A stretch of 64,000 bases of DNA from Proteobacteria bacterium ST_bin11 (GCA_002083615.1 MSXO01000051.1:1-64000); one strand, 5' to 3'. Positions 1 to 8,499 are shown, numbered from the stretch's first letter. Numbers and translations: made by a program. Notes: generated by a model not told the origin, from the sequence alone.

Positions 1-277
1 GGCACCAGGCGTTCAGCGCCTCGCCGCTCAAGCCATGGCTTTCATGGAGGGCCTGCAAACGTTCTTCGGGACGCCAATCTTGAGGCCGCTGGGCGGGCTT
101 GGAGTAGGCAGGACGGTTATCGGTCGTGGGGGTGTGGCTCATCCAGGTTTTTAGGGTATGTATGCTCAGGTTTAATTCGTCGGCAATCGCTTGAATGGAA
201 CGGTTTCCTCGGCTGTAAACTTTCGCCAACGCTTGGTCTTTGAACTCATTAGAATACTGCTTTTTCGAACGACTCAT
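1..277 (-). CDS. IS3-family transposase OrfA-like protein, cut by window edge
   Basis: This is the N-terminal 92 codons of a transposase that runs off the left edge, so its 3' end is not visible. The ATG is at 277. The protein opens MSRSKKQYSNEFKDQALAKV and continues with a helix-turn-helix region (SIQAIADELNLSIHTLKTWM), the typical DNA-binding start of IS3/IS911-type OrfA proteins. A later stretch, WRPEERLQALHESHGLSGEA, is also common in this group. The element end should lie just to the right, around 280-350, but I cannot pick out the terminal inverted repeat with certainty. It sits at the border of a region with several broken genes, which fits past transposition here. Confidence 0.8.
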   Translation of the reverse strand, partial: MSRSKKQYSNEFKDQALAKVYSRGNRSIQAIADELNLSIHTLKTWMSHTPTTDNRPAYSKPAQRPQDWRPEERLQALHESHGLSGEALNAWC

Positions 278-280
278 GGT

Positions 281-575
281 TAATCTCAAATTTCAAAAGG
301 AATGAAAATTTAAGACGACAACTATTGTGACGCGGGGGGGGTGGGAACCGCATCGGTGAGCATGCTGGGCTACGATCATCATCACCCTGAGGTGTCAGTG
401 ATCGACTTGTGGAATGTGGTCGGACATCAATCATTGCAGACTTTAAGTTTTCAGACACTCACATGACTGGCTAAAGTAAGGTTGCGTCCGGCAAGACGAT
501 CTACTCTCACATACCAAAATTCAACTATTCGCCATCATCGGACGCAGCTCCACACCAGATTTTAGGAGAACTACC
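281..575. other. Intergenic stretch at IS border, no recognisable gene
   Basis: It holds a run of G (about 333-341) and a short open frame ending at the TGA near 463 that resembles no family I know. It is probably the junction between the insertion sequence and older DNA. A Shine-Dalgarno AGGAGA lies at 564-569 for the gene that follows. Confidence 0.4.
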
Positions 576-1001
576 ATGCAGCAAACCATAACACAACGCT
601 TAACAGAGGCTTTGCAAGATGAATACAAATCGCAGGCGACTTACCGGAAAGTGATAGAAAAGTTCGGCCCGGTTCGCCCGTTCATCAACGTAGTTGAGGC
701 CTAGGGCCGTCATGTCGATGCCTTGCTGGAATTTTTTGAGAATTATCAAATACCGGTACCGGAAGATCGATGGTCTGAACGGGTTACCGTTCCTGATACG
801 TTTGAACAAGCCTCCCTGAATGCAGTCGCTGACGAAAAAGCCAATATGGCGATGTATGACCAGTTGATCGCAGCGAGTCCGGAACCGGATATTCGCCGGG
901 TATTGGAAAACTTGCAATCCGCTTCCCGTGACCGTCATTTGCCGGCTTTCGAACGCAACGCTTCGAGACAGGGTAAAGGTGGCATGAGAAAGCACGGTTA
1001 G
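576..1001 (+). pseudogene. DUF2202-type ferritin-like protein, broken by in-frame TAG
   Basis: The reading frame starts at ATG 576 behind AGGAGA and would encode about 141 residues. It has a TAG stop at codon 43 (702-704), after which the same frame stays open to 1001. The protein on both sides looks like one small helical ferritin-like domain of the DUF2202 type: an N-terminal helix with DEYKSQATYRKV, then FINVVEA, stop, GRHVDALLEFFENY, then DEKANMAMYDQLI. Related proteins have Glu where the stop stands (EAEGRHV), so a single G to T change (GAG to TAG) would explain it. A TTG at 723 could restart translation, but it would lack the first helix with its acidic residues. It is either a recent pseudogene or a base-call error. 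Confidence 0.7.
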
Positions 1002-1099
1002 GGTGTCCTCCCAAAATCGCTGATTTTTAGATGGCGGGGTTGAAAAATAAACTTCGTCTTTCCCGCTAATGCGGGAATCCATGAACATCAAGGCAAAAA

Positions 1100-3099
1100 A
1101 TGTCTTATAAGCCCTATTTCGACAGAATCGATGCCCAACTGCTGAAAATCAGCCCTGCTAGCGACATTATGTTGTTGCGCGTGATTGGCGCTGCCATTCC
1201 GGTGCTCTGTTTTGCCTTGGATGCTTTCTATGACATGCCTGTGCTTTATTGGCTGGGCATGCCTTTTTATCTGATCTGTATGGCGCTTTATCTGGAAGCC
1301 TTGTTAAAAACCATCTTGTTAATGCACAAGGTGTCAGCCGAATTGTTAATCGTCTTGGTGATGATCGTCACCTGGCTAGACGGGGAACCGTTGAGCGGGG
1401 CGATGGTGGCCTGGTTTATCGGCTTAGGTTTGTATATCTCGTTTACGATTATCAGAAAAAACCGAGAAAAAATCGAAGCGCTCATCCAGGACAGCAAGAA
1501 AACCGCACAAGTCCTGCGCGGTGATCAAATCCATGAAATTCCGCTGCTGGAGGTGCAAAAGCAGGATGTGATCATTGTCGCCAAAGGCGCCATGATCACT
1601 GTCGACGGCCTTATTAGCGACGGGGAGTCCTCCATCGATGAAGCCTTTGTCACCGGCGAGCCGTTTCCAGTATTTAAGAAACCCGGCGATGCCGTGATTT
1701 CCGGGACAATGAATTTAAGCGCGCCGCTGCAGGTGGTCGCGGAAAAAAACGGTAATGACGCGTTTATTGCGATTATGACGCGGGAAATCGAAGCCGGTCT
1801 CCAGCAAAAATCCAGCTTACAGAAACGCGCCGATTCAACCGTGCAGTTACTGATCCTCGGTGTCACGGCTTACGCCTTTTGCTGTTGTTCATGACCGGTA
1901 GTCTGCATCTGATGGCGACGGCGCTTGCCGTGGTGTGTCCCTGTGCCTGGGCCTTGGCAACGCCTACTGCCTTTGCCGCCAATATCGGCCGTTTGGCGCG
2001 TAGCAACATTTTGGCACGCGGCGGCGAGCCGTTGGAAAATATGCAGGATGTTAAAATCCTGATTTTGGACAAAACCGGCACCGTCACCAAGGCTGTGCCG
2101 GAAGTCAGCCAGGTGATTGCCCTCGCCATGCCGGAGCAGGACTTGCTGACCTTATGCGCATCGGTTGAATCCCGCTTCGACCATCCCATTGCCAACACGA
2201 TCGTCGCGTATGCCAACGGGCACGGTGTATCGCATTTGTTAAACGTGACCCAGGTTGAAGACTTGCCGGGCCGTGGCATAAAAGCCCAAATCGGCGCAGA
2301 TGCTGTGCTGATCGGTAGCCAGGAAACCCTGCAGCAACTGGACATCGAGCTGCCGCCTTTGGATTACACCGGCCGGGCGATTTGGGTGGCGGTTAACCGC
2401 GAAGTCAAAGGGGTGATTGTGATTCGCGACATTATCCGTGCCGAAATGCAGGGTTTGGTTGCCGCTATTCATGACTGCGGCATCGAAACGGTGCTGCTGG
2501 CCACGGGTGACAATGAGGAAAGCGAAGCCAAACGGGTGGCTGAATATATCGGTGCTGACGGTTATTTTTACAACTTCAAGCCGGATGATAAAACGGCCTT
2601 GGTCAAGAAAATGCAATTGCAAGGCAAGGTTGCCATGGTGGGCGACGGCGTTAATGATGCTCCGGCCTTGGCTGCGGCCAATGTCGGCATTGCCATAGGC
2701 GGGCACAAGAATGTCAGTTTGGCGGTGATGTCGGCCGATATTGTGATTCTTGGCGACGACGCCAAGGACTTGATTACGATACTGCGGCTCAGCCGAAAAA
2801 TGGGCGGCATTATCAAGCAAAATTATACCTGGGCCATGGGCTTTAATGCGATTGGGCTGACCCTGGCAACTATGGGCGTACTTAACCCTATCGTGGCCGC
2901 CTTATTTCATCATCTCAGTTCGGTCTTCGTCGTGGTCAATGCCAGCCGACTGTATTTCACCGGCATTGAAAATTCTCCGGTCGGGCCTTTGTTTCAGAAG
3001 ATGGATGAAATCACCAATCGAAAGCACATGCATGAGGCGGAACAATCGCCACTCAGCTCTGAAAACACTGCTGAGACCCTGGATGAACAACAACCCTGA
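1100..3099 (+). pseudogene. P1B-type heavy-metal ATPase, frameshifted
   Basis: Two overlapping frames (1100-1894 and 1879-3099) together make one heavy-metal P-type ATPase. The first part has the actuator TGEP (residues 185-188). The second has the membrane metal motif CPC, the phosphorylation site DKTGT, DHPIAN, TGDN and GDGVNDAP. The break is in a T-run (1877-1880): one missing T would restore the reading GCC-TTT-TTG. The joined protein has no N-terminal CxxC metal-binding domain, and its last membrane part has HHLSS instead of the Met-x-x-Ser-Ser of copper pumps, so the metal is uncertain. The stretch from the conserved AD to CPC is about nine residues shorter than in well-known copper pumps. 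It is a pseudogene, a sequencing slip or, less likely, a programmed -1 frameshift. Confidence 0.8.
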
Positions 3100-3130
3100 T
3101 CGTAAACCGTTATGCAGAATGAGCCGGTAA

Positions 3131-3265
3131 ATGTTGCTATGGATAATCGGCTTTAGTGCATTGGGCAGCGTCTGGGCTGTCGGTTGCGCAGCTTTGTTTT
3201 TGTTTTTTCGGAAAGCATACGCAAAATGCTTTTTCCTTGAACTAATGAAATTACTGACTTATTAG
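3131..3265 (+). pseudogene. N-terminal fragment resembling a ZIP metal transporter
   Basis: A 44-codon frame begins at ATG 3131, 31 bases after the metal ATPase, and encodes one strongly hydrophobic segment (MLLWIIGFSALGSVWAVGCA then ALFLFF). This looks like the first membrane helix of ZIP-family zinc/iron transporters. It then loses similarity and stops at TAG 3263-3265, overlapping the end of the convergent cytochrome gene. No clear ribosome-binding site is seen. I read it as the stump of a transporter gene whose remainder was deleted. The short length makes the family call weak. Confidence 0.35.
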
Positions 3266-3699
3266 TCTTGCAGTCGGTACAGATATTCCGTTAGTGCCAG
3301 AATGCGGCTGCGAGCGCCCGATTCTTTATCCTGTTCCGGATAGTTGTCGTAAAACAAAGACGTTTGGTTGTTAAAGGCATTCCCCCAGACAGGCATATTG
3401 CGTGGCCCATGCGTCGCAACTTCCTGCCGTCCGTCGATGATTTGGAAGACCTTGTCGAATGGGAATACGCCTTTATTATTTTTGGCGAGTACCGTCAGGT
3501 TGGGTACGGGTTTAACCAAGTAGGGCTTCAGGGGACCATCGTCGCCCCTGCCGGTCAGTCCATGACAAACGGCGCACGCCGATTCATATTCCCTTTTGCC
3601 AATATCCTGTTTATCTGCCTGAGCGTTGATGGACAAAACGATCAGCATGACGCCAATGGCTGCCAATAAGAACCCTCGGTCTATTTTAGAAATCTTCAC
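3262..3699 (-). CDS. Class I c-type cytochrome, exported
   Basis: This 145-residue protein has a basic start and a hydrophobic signal segment (about residues 9-27, ending near AQA). It carries one heme-binding motif, CAVCH (Cys42, Cys45, His46), followed by GLTGRGDDGPL. The likely second axial ligand is Met102 in NMPVWG. It should be a periplasmic mono-heme electron carrier. The length and the PxPNLT and GxRNMPVWG blocks are typical of small cytochromes that accompany oxidases or dehydrogenases, but no partner enzyme is adjacent. It is convergent with the ZIP-like fragment, with a 4-base overlap of stop codons. Confidence 0.85.
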   Translation of the reverse strand: MKISKIDRGFLLAAIGVMLIVLSINAQADKQDIGKREYESACAVCHGLTGRGDDGPLKPYLVKPVPNLTVLAKNNKGVFPFDKVFQIIDGRQEVATHGPRNMPVWGNAFNNQTSLFYDNYPEQDKESGARSRILALTEYLYRLQD

Positions 3700-3747
3700 G
3701 TTGCCTCCAAAAGTATTAGTGAACGGTGAACGACTGACTTAAGCTGC

Positions 3748-4254
3748 CTAACTGTAATTGGGCGGCAAAATCGGCTCGATGCCTTCAAATTCAGCCTCTG
3801 GATGGTGTTTGGTAATCAACTGCTTAATGGCATCGATACGCTCTTTTGCAATATCAATCATAACCAATAGCTGGCCGTTTTCGATTGCATCGGCATAATC
3901 CTTGACTCTGGAATTTCCCACCTGAAGACCCGCCAAACCGCTCATCATCGCGCCGATCGTGGCACCGTAAAATAAAATTCCTAGAACGGGGCCACCGGCA
4001 ATCGCAAAACCGGCGAAGCGCAAACCCGCAAGCCCCGCTATCAAGCCCGTGGTTGCACCAAGTGCGGCACCGCGTTCGACTGCCGGTATGAAGTCGGTTT
4101 TCTGGAATACTGAGGCTTCCGGCATGTCGCCTAGCGGCGTATCGCGTTTTGCCAAAATATGAATATGCCGATCTTCGATCCCTTCCGCCCGTAGCTCATC
4201 GACAATCTGATGCGTGCTTTCAAGGTTTGGCACTAAAAAATAGATTCTTCTCAT
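3748..4254 (-). CDS. DUF1269-type membrane protein (general-stress-like)
   Basis: I place the start at ATG 4254 (MRRIYFLVPNLES) because GAGAAG lies just upstream; the open frame extends 13 codons further. The 168-residue protein has an N-terminal ferredoxin-like domain (about 1-50: nucleotide-independent, with VDELRAEGIEDRHIHILAKR). A Gly/Ala-rich hydrophobic hairpin follows (about 70-125) and then a second small domain with VMIDIAKERIDAIKQLI. This layout matches DUF1269/YflT-like proteins, which are often induced by stress but lack a defined biochemical role. A paralogue of the same architecture is at 8500-9021. Confidence 0.75.
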   Translation of the reverse strand: MRRIYFLVPNLESTHQIVDELRAEGIEDRHIHILAKRDTPLGDMPEASVFQKTDFIPAVERGAALGATTGLIAGLAGLRFAGFAIAGGPVLGILFYGATIGAMMSGLAGLQVGNSRVKDYADAIENGQLLVMIDIAKERIDAIKQLITKHHPEAEFEGIEPILPPNYS

Positions 4255-4302
4255 GATCTTCTCAGGTCTAACAAGGATTGAAATACATGGCACGAAGCAG
4301 TC

Positions 4303-4575
4303 CTATTGGATGTTTGCAACCGTCAAATGAGCACGCGATTTGCCTTTGTATCCAGCCGTCAAAGTGCCTAAAAACGCCGCCATGTTGGTAGTTTCCTCGT
4401 GTGTAAAAATTTTGGCCGGGTGGACGTCACTCATGATTCGGGCTGTATCGGCAAGACTAGGCACCGACGAGCCGTTGTGAAAATAGGGTAAGTCAGTTCG
4501 ATATTGCGTGGCACCGGTGTCGTGAAGAAATAACGGTCTGCCTCCTAATGATTGATATTAAACCGGTCATTGTCC
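4303..4575 (-). pseudogene. Remnant of a di-heme cytochrome c peroxidase/MauG-type gene
   Basis: On the minus strand the translation shows the C-terminal signature of a di-heme peroxidase in pieces: EADRYFFTTPVPRNIELT, then after a one-base deletion PYFHNGSSVPSLADTARIM, then EETTNMAAFLGTLTAG. The frame ends at 4303. An in-frame TAG (4545-4547) precedes EADRY. Further upstream (to about 4640) only weak similarity remains, and both heme motifs are lost. This is a decayed 3' end, not a functional gene. An intact family member is at 57389-58396. Confidence 0.6.
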
Positions 4576-4738
4576 ACGGCTGTCTGTTCGCTGCCGCACT
4601 GAGTAAAACACTTTCGCTTGAGGCCCATTTTTTTACAGGACAAGTCTTCCGGGGGCAGGGCCAGCCTGACAGCATTTATGAGTTTCAAAAGATCAACACA
4701 TACTGGCGTTGTCTAGCATAGAATCTTAGCGGTTGATA

Positions 4739-5575
4739 TCAATCTTCCGCAGTTCGGGTTTTAAGAAACGCCAGCAAGTCGCTATTTAGCTGGTCTGTAT
4801 GCGTATCTGCTAAGCCATGCGGACCGCCCGGGTAAATTTTCAGCGTGGCGTTTTCAATCAATTTAGTGCTTGCGAGTGCAGAGGCGGCAATCGGCACGAT
4901 TTGATCGTCGTCGCCGTGGATGATCAGTGTGGGTATCTCGAATTTCTTTAGATCGTCTGAAAAATCGGTTTCTGAAAAAGCCTTGATACATTCCAGTTGA
5001 TTGAGTAAGCCGCCTTGCATGCCCTGTAGCCAGAACGCATCGCGCACGCCTTGTCCGACCATTACGTCGGGGCGATTGGCACCGTAGAACGGGGTGGTTA
5101 GGTTCATGAAAAATTGCGAACGATCCGCAGCGACGCCGCTACGAATGTCGTCAAACACCGTGGGCGGCAATCCGATGGGATTATTATCGGTTTTTAGCAT
5201 CAGCGGCGTTACCGAACCCACTAGGACCACACCAGCGACGTGATGGCAACCGTGGCGACCGATATAGCGCGCCACCTCGCCACCACCAGTGGAGTGGCCT
5301 ACGAGGATGATGTCATGTACATCAAGTTTCTCGATGAGTTCAGCCAAGTCGTCGGCATAGGTGTCCATGTCGTTGCCTATCCACGGCTGGTCAGAACGAC
5401 CGTGGCCGCGCCTGTCGTAGGCAATGCAGCGATAACCGTGTGCCACTAGATAAACCATCTGCTTTTCCCAGGCGTCGGCGTTTAATGGCCAGCCGTGACT
5501 GAATACCACCGCCGGCCCTAGTCCCCAGTCCTTGTAGTAAATTTTCGTGCCGTCTCTAGTGACGATGTTGCTCAT
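4739..5575 (-). CDS. Alpha/beta hydrolase, non-heme chloroperoxidase-like
   Basis: The start is ATG 5575 (MSNIVTRDGTKIYYKDWG) because AGGAGA stands seven bases upstream. The 278-residue protein has the full alpha/beta-hydrolase set: nucleophile Ser95 in GHSTGG, Asp224 in HGDDDQIVP and His253 in GGPHG, plus the oxyanion-hole SHGWP near residue 26. The sequence is closest to cofactor-free haloperoxidases/esterases, which hydrolyse esters and can form peracids; the true substrate is unknown. No signal peptide is seen, so it should be cytoplasmic. The neighbouring small genes share its strand. Confidence 0.85.
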   Translation of the reverse strand: MSNIVTRDGTKIYYKDWGLGPAVVFSHGWPLNADAWEKQMVYLVAHGYRCIAYDRRGHGRSDQPWIGNDMDTYADDLAELIEKLDVHDIILVGHSTGGGEVARYIGRHGCHHVAGVVLVGSVTPLMLKTDNNPIGLPPTVFDDIRSGVAADRSQFFMNLTTPFYGANRPDVMVGQGVRDAFWLQGMQGGLLNQLECIKAFSETDFSDDLKKFEIPTLIIHGDDDQIVPIAASALASTKLIENATLKIYPGGPHGLADTHTDQLNSDLLAFLKTRTAED

Positions 5576-5628
5576 GACAGGGTCTCCTGAATTTTTTGCG
5601 TGGGACAATCGGGAAGTGGGGTGTTAGC

Positions 5629-5805
5629 TCAGCACAAGACTGGATACAGACTGGCGCGGCACGTGAGTTTGCCGAGTAAGGATCTGCTGGCGGCGTGATC
5701 GTCCGACCAGGCGCTGGGATCGGGAACATTAGACGCCGGGGCTGTCGCGCAGGCGGGCAGCCCCATCGCAATAAGCGCCACGAATAACAAAGCTGTGGGG
5801 CGCAT
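5629..5805 (-). CDS. Possible small lipoprotein
   Basis: A 58-codon frame from ATG 5805 encodes a short hydrophobic signal with a lipobox-like LPAC (MRPTALLFVALIAMGLPACA), then a polar tail of about 38 residues with two more Cys. It fits exactly into the gap between the Cys-rich protein gene (ends 5825) and the hydrolase gene (starts 5575). There is no convincing ribosome-binding site, and I recognise no family in the mature part. It may be real, or the residue of a longer lipoprotein gene. Confidence 0.4.
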   Translation of the reverse strand: MRPTALLFVALIAMGLPACATAPASNVPDPSAWSDDHAASRSLLGKLTCRASLYPVLC

Positions 5806-5824
5806 GTCGGCGGAAGCGTTGGAT

Positions 5825-6175
5825 TTAGTGTTGAGTGATGAGCATTTGCCGACAACTGTCGGCGCATTGTTGGCAGGCAGCAACGCAATCCTTCATCTCG
5901 CCAATCTCATCGCATTCCGCTGCGCAGGCTTCACAAATCTCCGCACAAAGCTCATGCAGGCGATGTAGAAAGTGGGAACCGGTCAATTGAAAGTTAGCCG
6001 AGGTTTGGCATATCTCGGCGCAGTTCAGCATCAGTCGCAAATGTTTGGCTTTGATGTGCTTGCCGCCGGTTTCCAGGCAATGGTTCATCGCGGTTTGCAA
6101 ACAAATCTGATGACAAATACTGCACGCTGCGATACAGGCTTTAGTGGCATGTTCTGATTGGGATATGTGATTCAT
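5825..6175 (-). CDS. Cys-rich four-helix protein, Csp3-like copper storage (DUF326)
   Basis: The start is ATG 6175 (MNHISQSEHATKACIAAC), preceded by GGAG with good spacing. The 116-residue protein has 15 cysteines, most of them in CxxxC spacings along helices (CIAACSICHQIC, CAEIC, CAEICEACAAEC, CVAACQQCADSC). This is the pattern of the four-helix DUF326 proteins known as copper storage proteins, first described in a methanotroph, which line a tube with Cys thiolates that bind many Cu(I) ions. No signal peptide is present, so it resembles the cytosolic Csp3 rather than the exported Csp1. Two His near the N-terminal helix could take part. A copper-buffering role is inferred from family only. 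Confidence 0.8.
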   Translation of the reverse strand: MNHISQSEHATKACIAACSICHQICLQTAMNHCLETGGKHIKAKHLRLMLNCAEICQTSANFQLTGSHFLHRLHELCAEICEACAAECDEIGEMKDCVAACQQCADSCRQMLITQH

Positions 6176-6400
6176 GGAATTCTCCATTGTTTAGTGGAAT
6201 CAATTCGGTCCGTAGGCAAAAATAAGCGCAACTATCGTCGATAGATGCTAACAGTCAGGCTGTTCTGTAGGAGGCGTTTCCGTTGACTCGGAGCGATGCA
6301 GAGGCGCAAGGTATTGCGTCTCTACACGTTTATCTTGAGCGGTTAGCCTGCCAGCGGTACCGAAGGGGGAGGCGATAGGCCGTCCGATAACTGCTCTAGC

Positions 6401-6673
6401 TTACTTGCCTTCCTTGATATCCTGCTTCATGTCGCCATAGCCTTTCTGAGCTTTGCCGAGATTTTTTTGGACATTGCCTTCCACTTCCATGCTCTTGTCA
6501 TCAATGACCTTGCCGGTCTCTTCCTTGATCTTGCCTTTGGTTTGCTCGACTCGACCTTCTACCTGGTCCTTGTTGACGGGGGCTTCGTGGTCTGTGGCGT
6601 AGGCGCCAAACGAGCAGAGGGCGGCTAGAACGCCGGCGGATAGGATGTAACGTTCGGTTTGAGTAAATTTCAT
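6401..6673 (-). CDS. CsbD family protein with signal peptide
   Basis: This 90-residue protein begins with a signal peptide (MKFTQTERYILSAGVLAALC, cleavage probably after AYA near residue 26). A CsbD-like domain follows, with NKDQVEGRVEQTKGKIKEET and repeated EGxVQKxxGKAQ blocks. CsbD proteins are small, charged and stress-induced, and their molecular function is not known. Most are cytoplasmic, so the exported form is a variant found in several proteobacteria. It is followed upstream by a second CsbD gene without signal peptide (6725-6910); the two differ mainly by that leader. Confidence 0.8.
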   Translation of the reverse strand: MKFTQTERYILSAGVLAALCSFGAYATDHEAPVNKDQVEGRVEQTKGKIKEETGKVIDDKSMEVEGNVQKNLGKAQKGYGDMKQDIKEGK

Positions 6674-6724
6674 GAGGTTACCTTTAGGTAGTTAAGGACG
6701 GTTTGGGTGCGATGATAAAGTCTG

Positions 6725-6910
6725 TTATTCGTCATCCACAGCCTTTTCAATAGTGTCCTTAACGTCGCCAACGCCCGCCTGGACTTTGCCGACGTGTTTC
6801 TGCACTTTGCCTTCTAGCTCCATCTCGTCGTCATTTAATAGTTTGCCGGCAACTTCTTTAATTTTGCCTTTAGTCTCTTCGACATGGCCTTTAACTTGGT
6901 CTTTGTTCAT
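6725..6910 (-). CDS. CsbD family protein, cytoplasmic
   Basis: The start is ATG 6910 (MNKDQVKGHVEETKGKIKEV) because AGGAG stands just upstream (AGGAGTCACC); the frame is open 15 codons further. The 61-residue protein is a standard CsbD domain: two charged helices with GKxxGKVQAGVGDV-type repeats and an acidic C-terminus. Its role is unknown beyond stress induction in relatives. A copy of the window's recurrent palindrome lies 93 bases upstream (7003-7018), so it may belong to the proposed Crp/Fnr-type regulon. Confidence 0.8.
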   Translation of the reverse strand: MNKDQVKGHVEETKGKIKEVAGKLLNDDEMELEGKVQKHVGKVQAGVGDVKDTIEKAVDDE

Positions 6911-7002
6911 GGTGACTCCTGGTGGGTTTTTAATTCTAATTAAACGAATGAACACTTATTAAGTGCTCGGAGCAAACCATACGCCCGACCTTGATTGCAG
7001 TC

Positions 7003-7018
7003 GGTGCGTCAACGCACA
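7003..7018. promoter_or_regulatory. Palindrome GGTGCG-TCAA-CGCACA (regulon motif)
   Basis: The arms are GTGCG and CGCAC around a 4-base centre. It matches the window consensus TGTNCG-N4-CGNACA except for the first base. It sits between the divergent CsbD gene (6910) and the ABC gene (7140). Confidence 0.5.
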
Positions 7019-7076
7019 TTGAGCAAACGCACACTGGCAGCTTAGGAGGTAGCAAAGTTTTTATTCAGGGCGGCTT

Positions 7077-7092
7077 AGTACTCTAGCGCACA
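7077..7092. promoter_or_regulatory. Regulon motif AGTACT-CTAG-CGCACA
   Basis: The right arm is intact and followed by GAC, as in other copies; the left arm is degenerate. It lies 48 bases before the proposed start of the ABC membrane protein, and about 60 bases from the copy at 7003. Confidence 0.4.
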
Positions 7093-7139
7093 GACTTAAA
7101 ACCCCGGGTAGCGCATCCTCTGGCTAGCGGTCGCCGACT

Positions 7140-8309
7140 TTGTCATCACCCGTCCTCCTGAACGGTGTTAGCAAAACCGCCTACGCAATTAATTCACCGT
7201 GGAGCGCCCCTGTGCCAGGTCAAACTGGATTTTTCTTTAAGTTTCTGAAGCTGGCGGGGCCATTTTGGCGCTCCAAACAGCGGATGCGCATCTGCCGACG
7301 GACTTTGAACCTGTTGATCTTGACTGTGTTGCAGATCATCATCGCCGTGATGATTACGCAATGGAGTGCGGCGCTGTTCGACGCATTGGAACAGCGCAAC
7401 ATGACCGGGCTGATGACCCAAGTTCGCGATTTGGTATTAATTTTTTTAGCCAGCATGCTGGTGACGGTTTTACATTTAAAAATCAAGCGGGATATGCAAA
7501 TCAGCTGGCGGGCCTGGTTGACAGCGCACGTTATCGGCCGTTGGATGCACAAAGGCCATCATTACCAAATCGCTCAGATACTGACGGTGGGTCACGACAA
7601 TCCCGATGGCCGCATCGCCGAAGATATTCGGATTGCCACCGATGAAGCCGTTAATCTGTGTTACACACTGTTTTACAGCGTGTTATTGCTGGCGAGCTTT
7701 ACCCAAATTCTCTGGACGCTGTCCGGCACTGTGATGCTGGATTTTGGCGGCATGCAACTGCCCATCTATGGACACTTGGTTTGGTTAGCCCTGTTGTATG
7801 CGGCGCTGGCCTCGATCTTGGGATGGTGGGCCGGCCGGCCGCTGACTTTGACTACCAACGCGATGCAGACCGTTGAAGCTAATTTTCGCTTCGGTTTGGT
7901 CAAAGCCCGGGAGAATGCCCAAGCTATTTCGGCGCATAACCGCGAGGCGCATGAAAAAAAGCGTTTTCTCAGTCTGTTTCAAGACATTAACGGGATATAT
8001 GATCTGCAAACGCGGGCATGGGAGCACATTATTTTGTTTAGCTCCGGTTATGCGGTGTTATCGATGGCACTGCCCATACTGATCACGGCGCCGCGTTTTA
8101 TTCTGGGGAGTATTACCCTGGGCGCGTTAATGCAGTCGGTGCAGGCCTTTCAACAAATGGCCGCGGCCTTGTCCTGGCCGGTGAACAATATGCCGGTGAT
8201 TGCCCAATGGCATGCCTCGGTTGATAGGGTGTTGGGCTTGGTCGAGGCCTTAAATGATTTAGAACAGCAGCAAAACCTTTGTGCTGAGCCTTCCATCGAA
8301 CTCAAATAA
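7140..8309 (+). CDS. ABC transporter membrane domain (YddA/SbmA-like), no ATPase domain
   Basis: This 389-residue protein has about six membrane segments and looks like the transmembrane half of SbmA/BacA/YddA-type transporters. Blocks such as WRAWLTAHVIGRW, NPDGRIAEDIR and the ending WHASVDRVLGLVEAL are typical of YddA-like fusion proteins just before the nucleotide-binding domain. Here the ATPase domain is absent: the frame stops about 20 residues after that point, and no partner ATPase gene follows. SbmA/BacA peptide transporters also lack this domain, so a proton-driven role is possible. A deleted ATPase is equally possible. The start is uncertain: the frame opens at TTG 7140 and I see no clear ribosome-binding site. 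Confidence 0.7.
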   Translation: MSSPVLLNGVSKTAYAINSPWSAPVPGQTGFFFKFLKLAGPFWRSKQRMRICRRTLNLLILTVLQIIIAVMITQWSAALFDALEQRNMTGLMTQVRDLVLIFLASMLVTVLHLKIKRDMQISWRAWLTAHVIGRWMHKGHHYQIAQILTVGHDNPDGRIAEDIRIATDEAVNLCYTLFYSVLLLASFTQILWTLSGTVMLDFGGMQLPIYGHLVWLALLYAALASILGWWAGRPLTLTTNAMQTVEANFRFGLVKARENAQAISAHNREAHEKKRFLSLFQDINGIYDLQTRAWEHIILFSSGYAVLSMALPILITAPRFILGSITLGALMQSVQAFQQMAAALSWPVNNMPVIAQWHASVDRVLGLVEALNDLEQQQNLCAEPSIELK

Positions 8310-8448
8310 GTTTTATGCGCGGCTTATCCGCCCTCATCTGGAATCAAAAATTGCGCAAAAAAAGAATGCCCGGTCCGACTTGGCGGGAGGCATTTTGGAG
8401 GCGCTATACACGGAAGAAACGTTGTGTCAGTAAATCTTTATAAAATGC

Positions 8449-8494
8449 AAAAAACCCTTCTCTATTCAGAAAACGGGATTCTTAGATAGGGTTT
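8449..8494 (-). terminator. Weak terminator-like hairpin after DUF1269 gene
   Basis: On the minus strand, AAACCC and GGGTTT pair across a long loop and a T-run follows. It lies just downstream of the stop at 8500. Confidence 0.35.
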
Positions 8495-8499
8495 CAACA

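Noticed and set aside
342..463. Short plus-strand frame (VSMLGYDHHHPEVSVIDLW...) near the IS border
   Set aside because: It might be the tail of a gene cut by the insertion sequence, but I recognise no family and cannot support it.
4548..4721. A 57-codon plus-strand frame (MIDIKPVIVHGCLFAAALSK...)
   Set aside because: It overlaps the di-heme peroxidase remnant on the other strand, has no ribosome-binding site and resembles no family.
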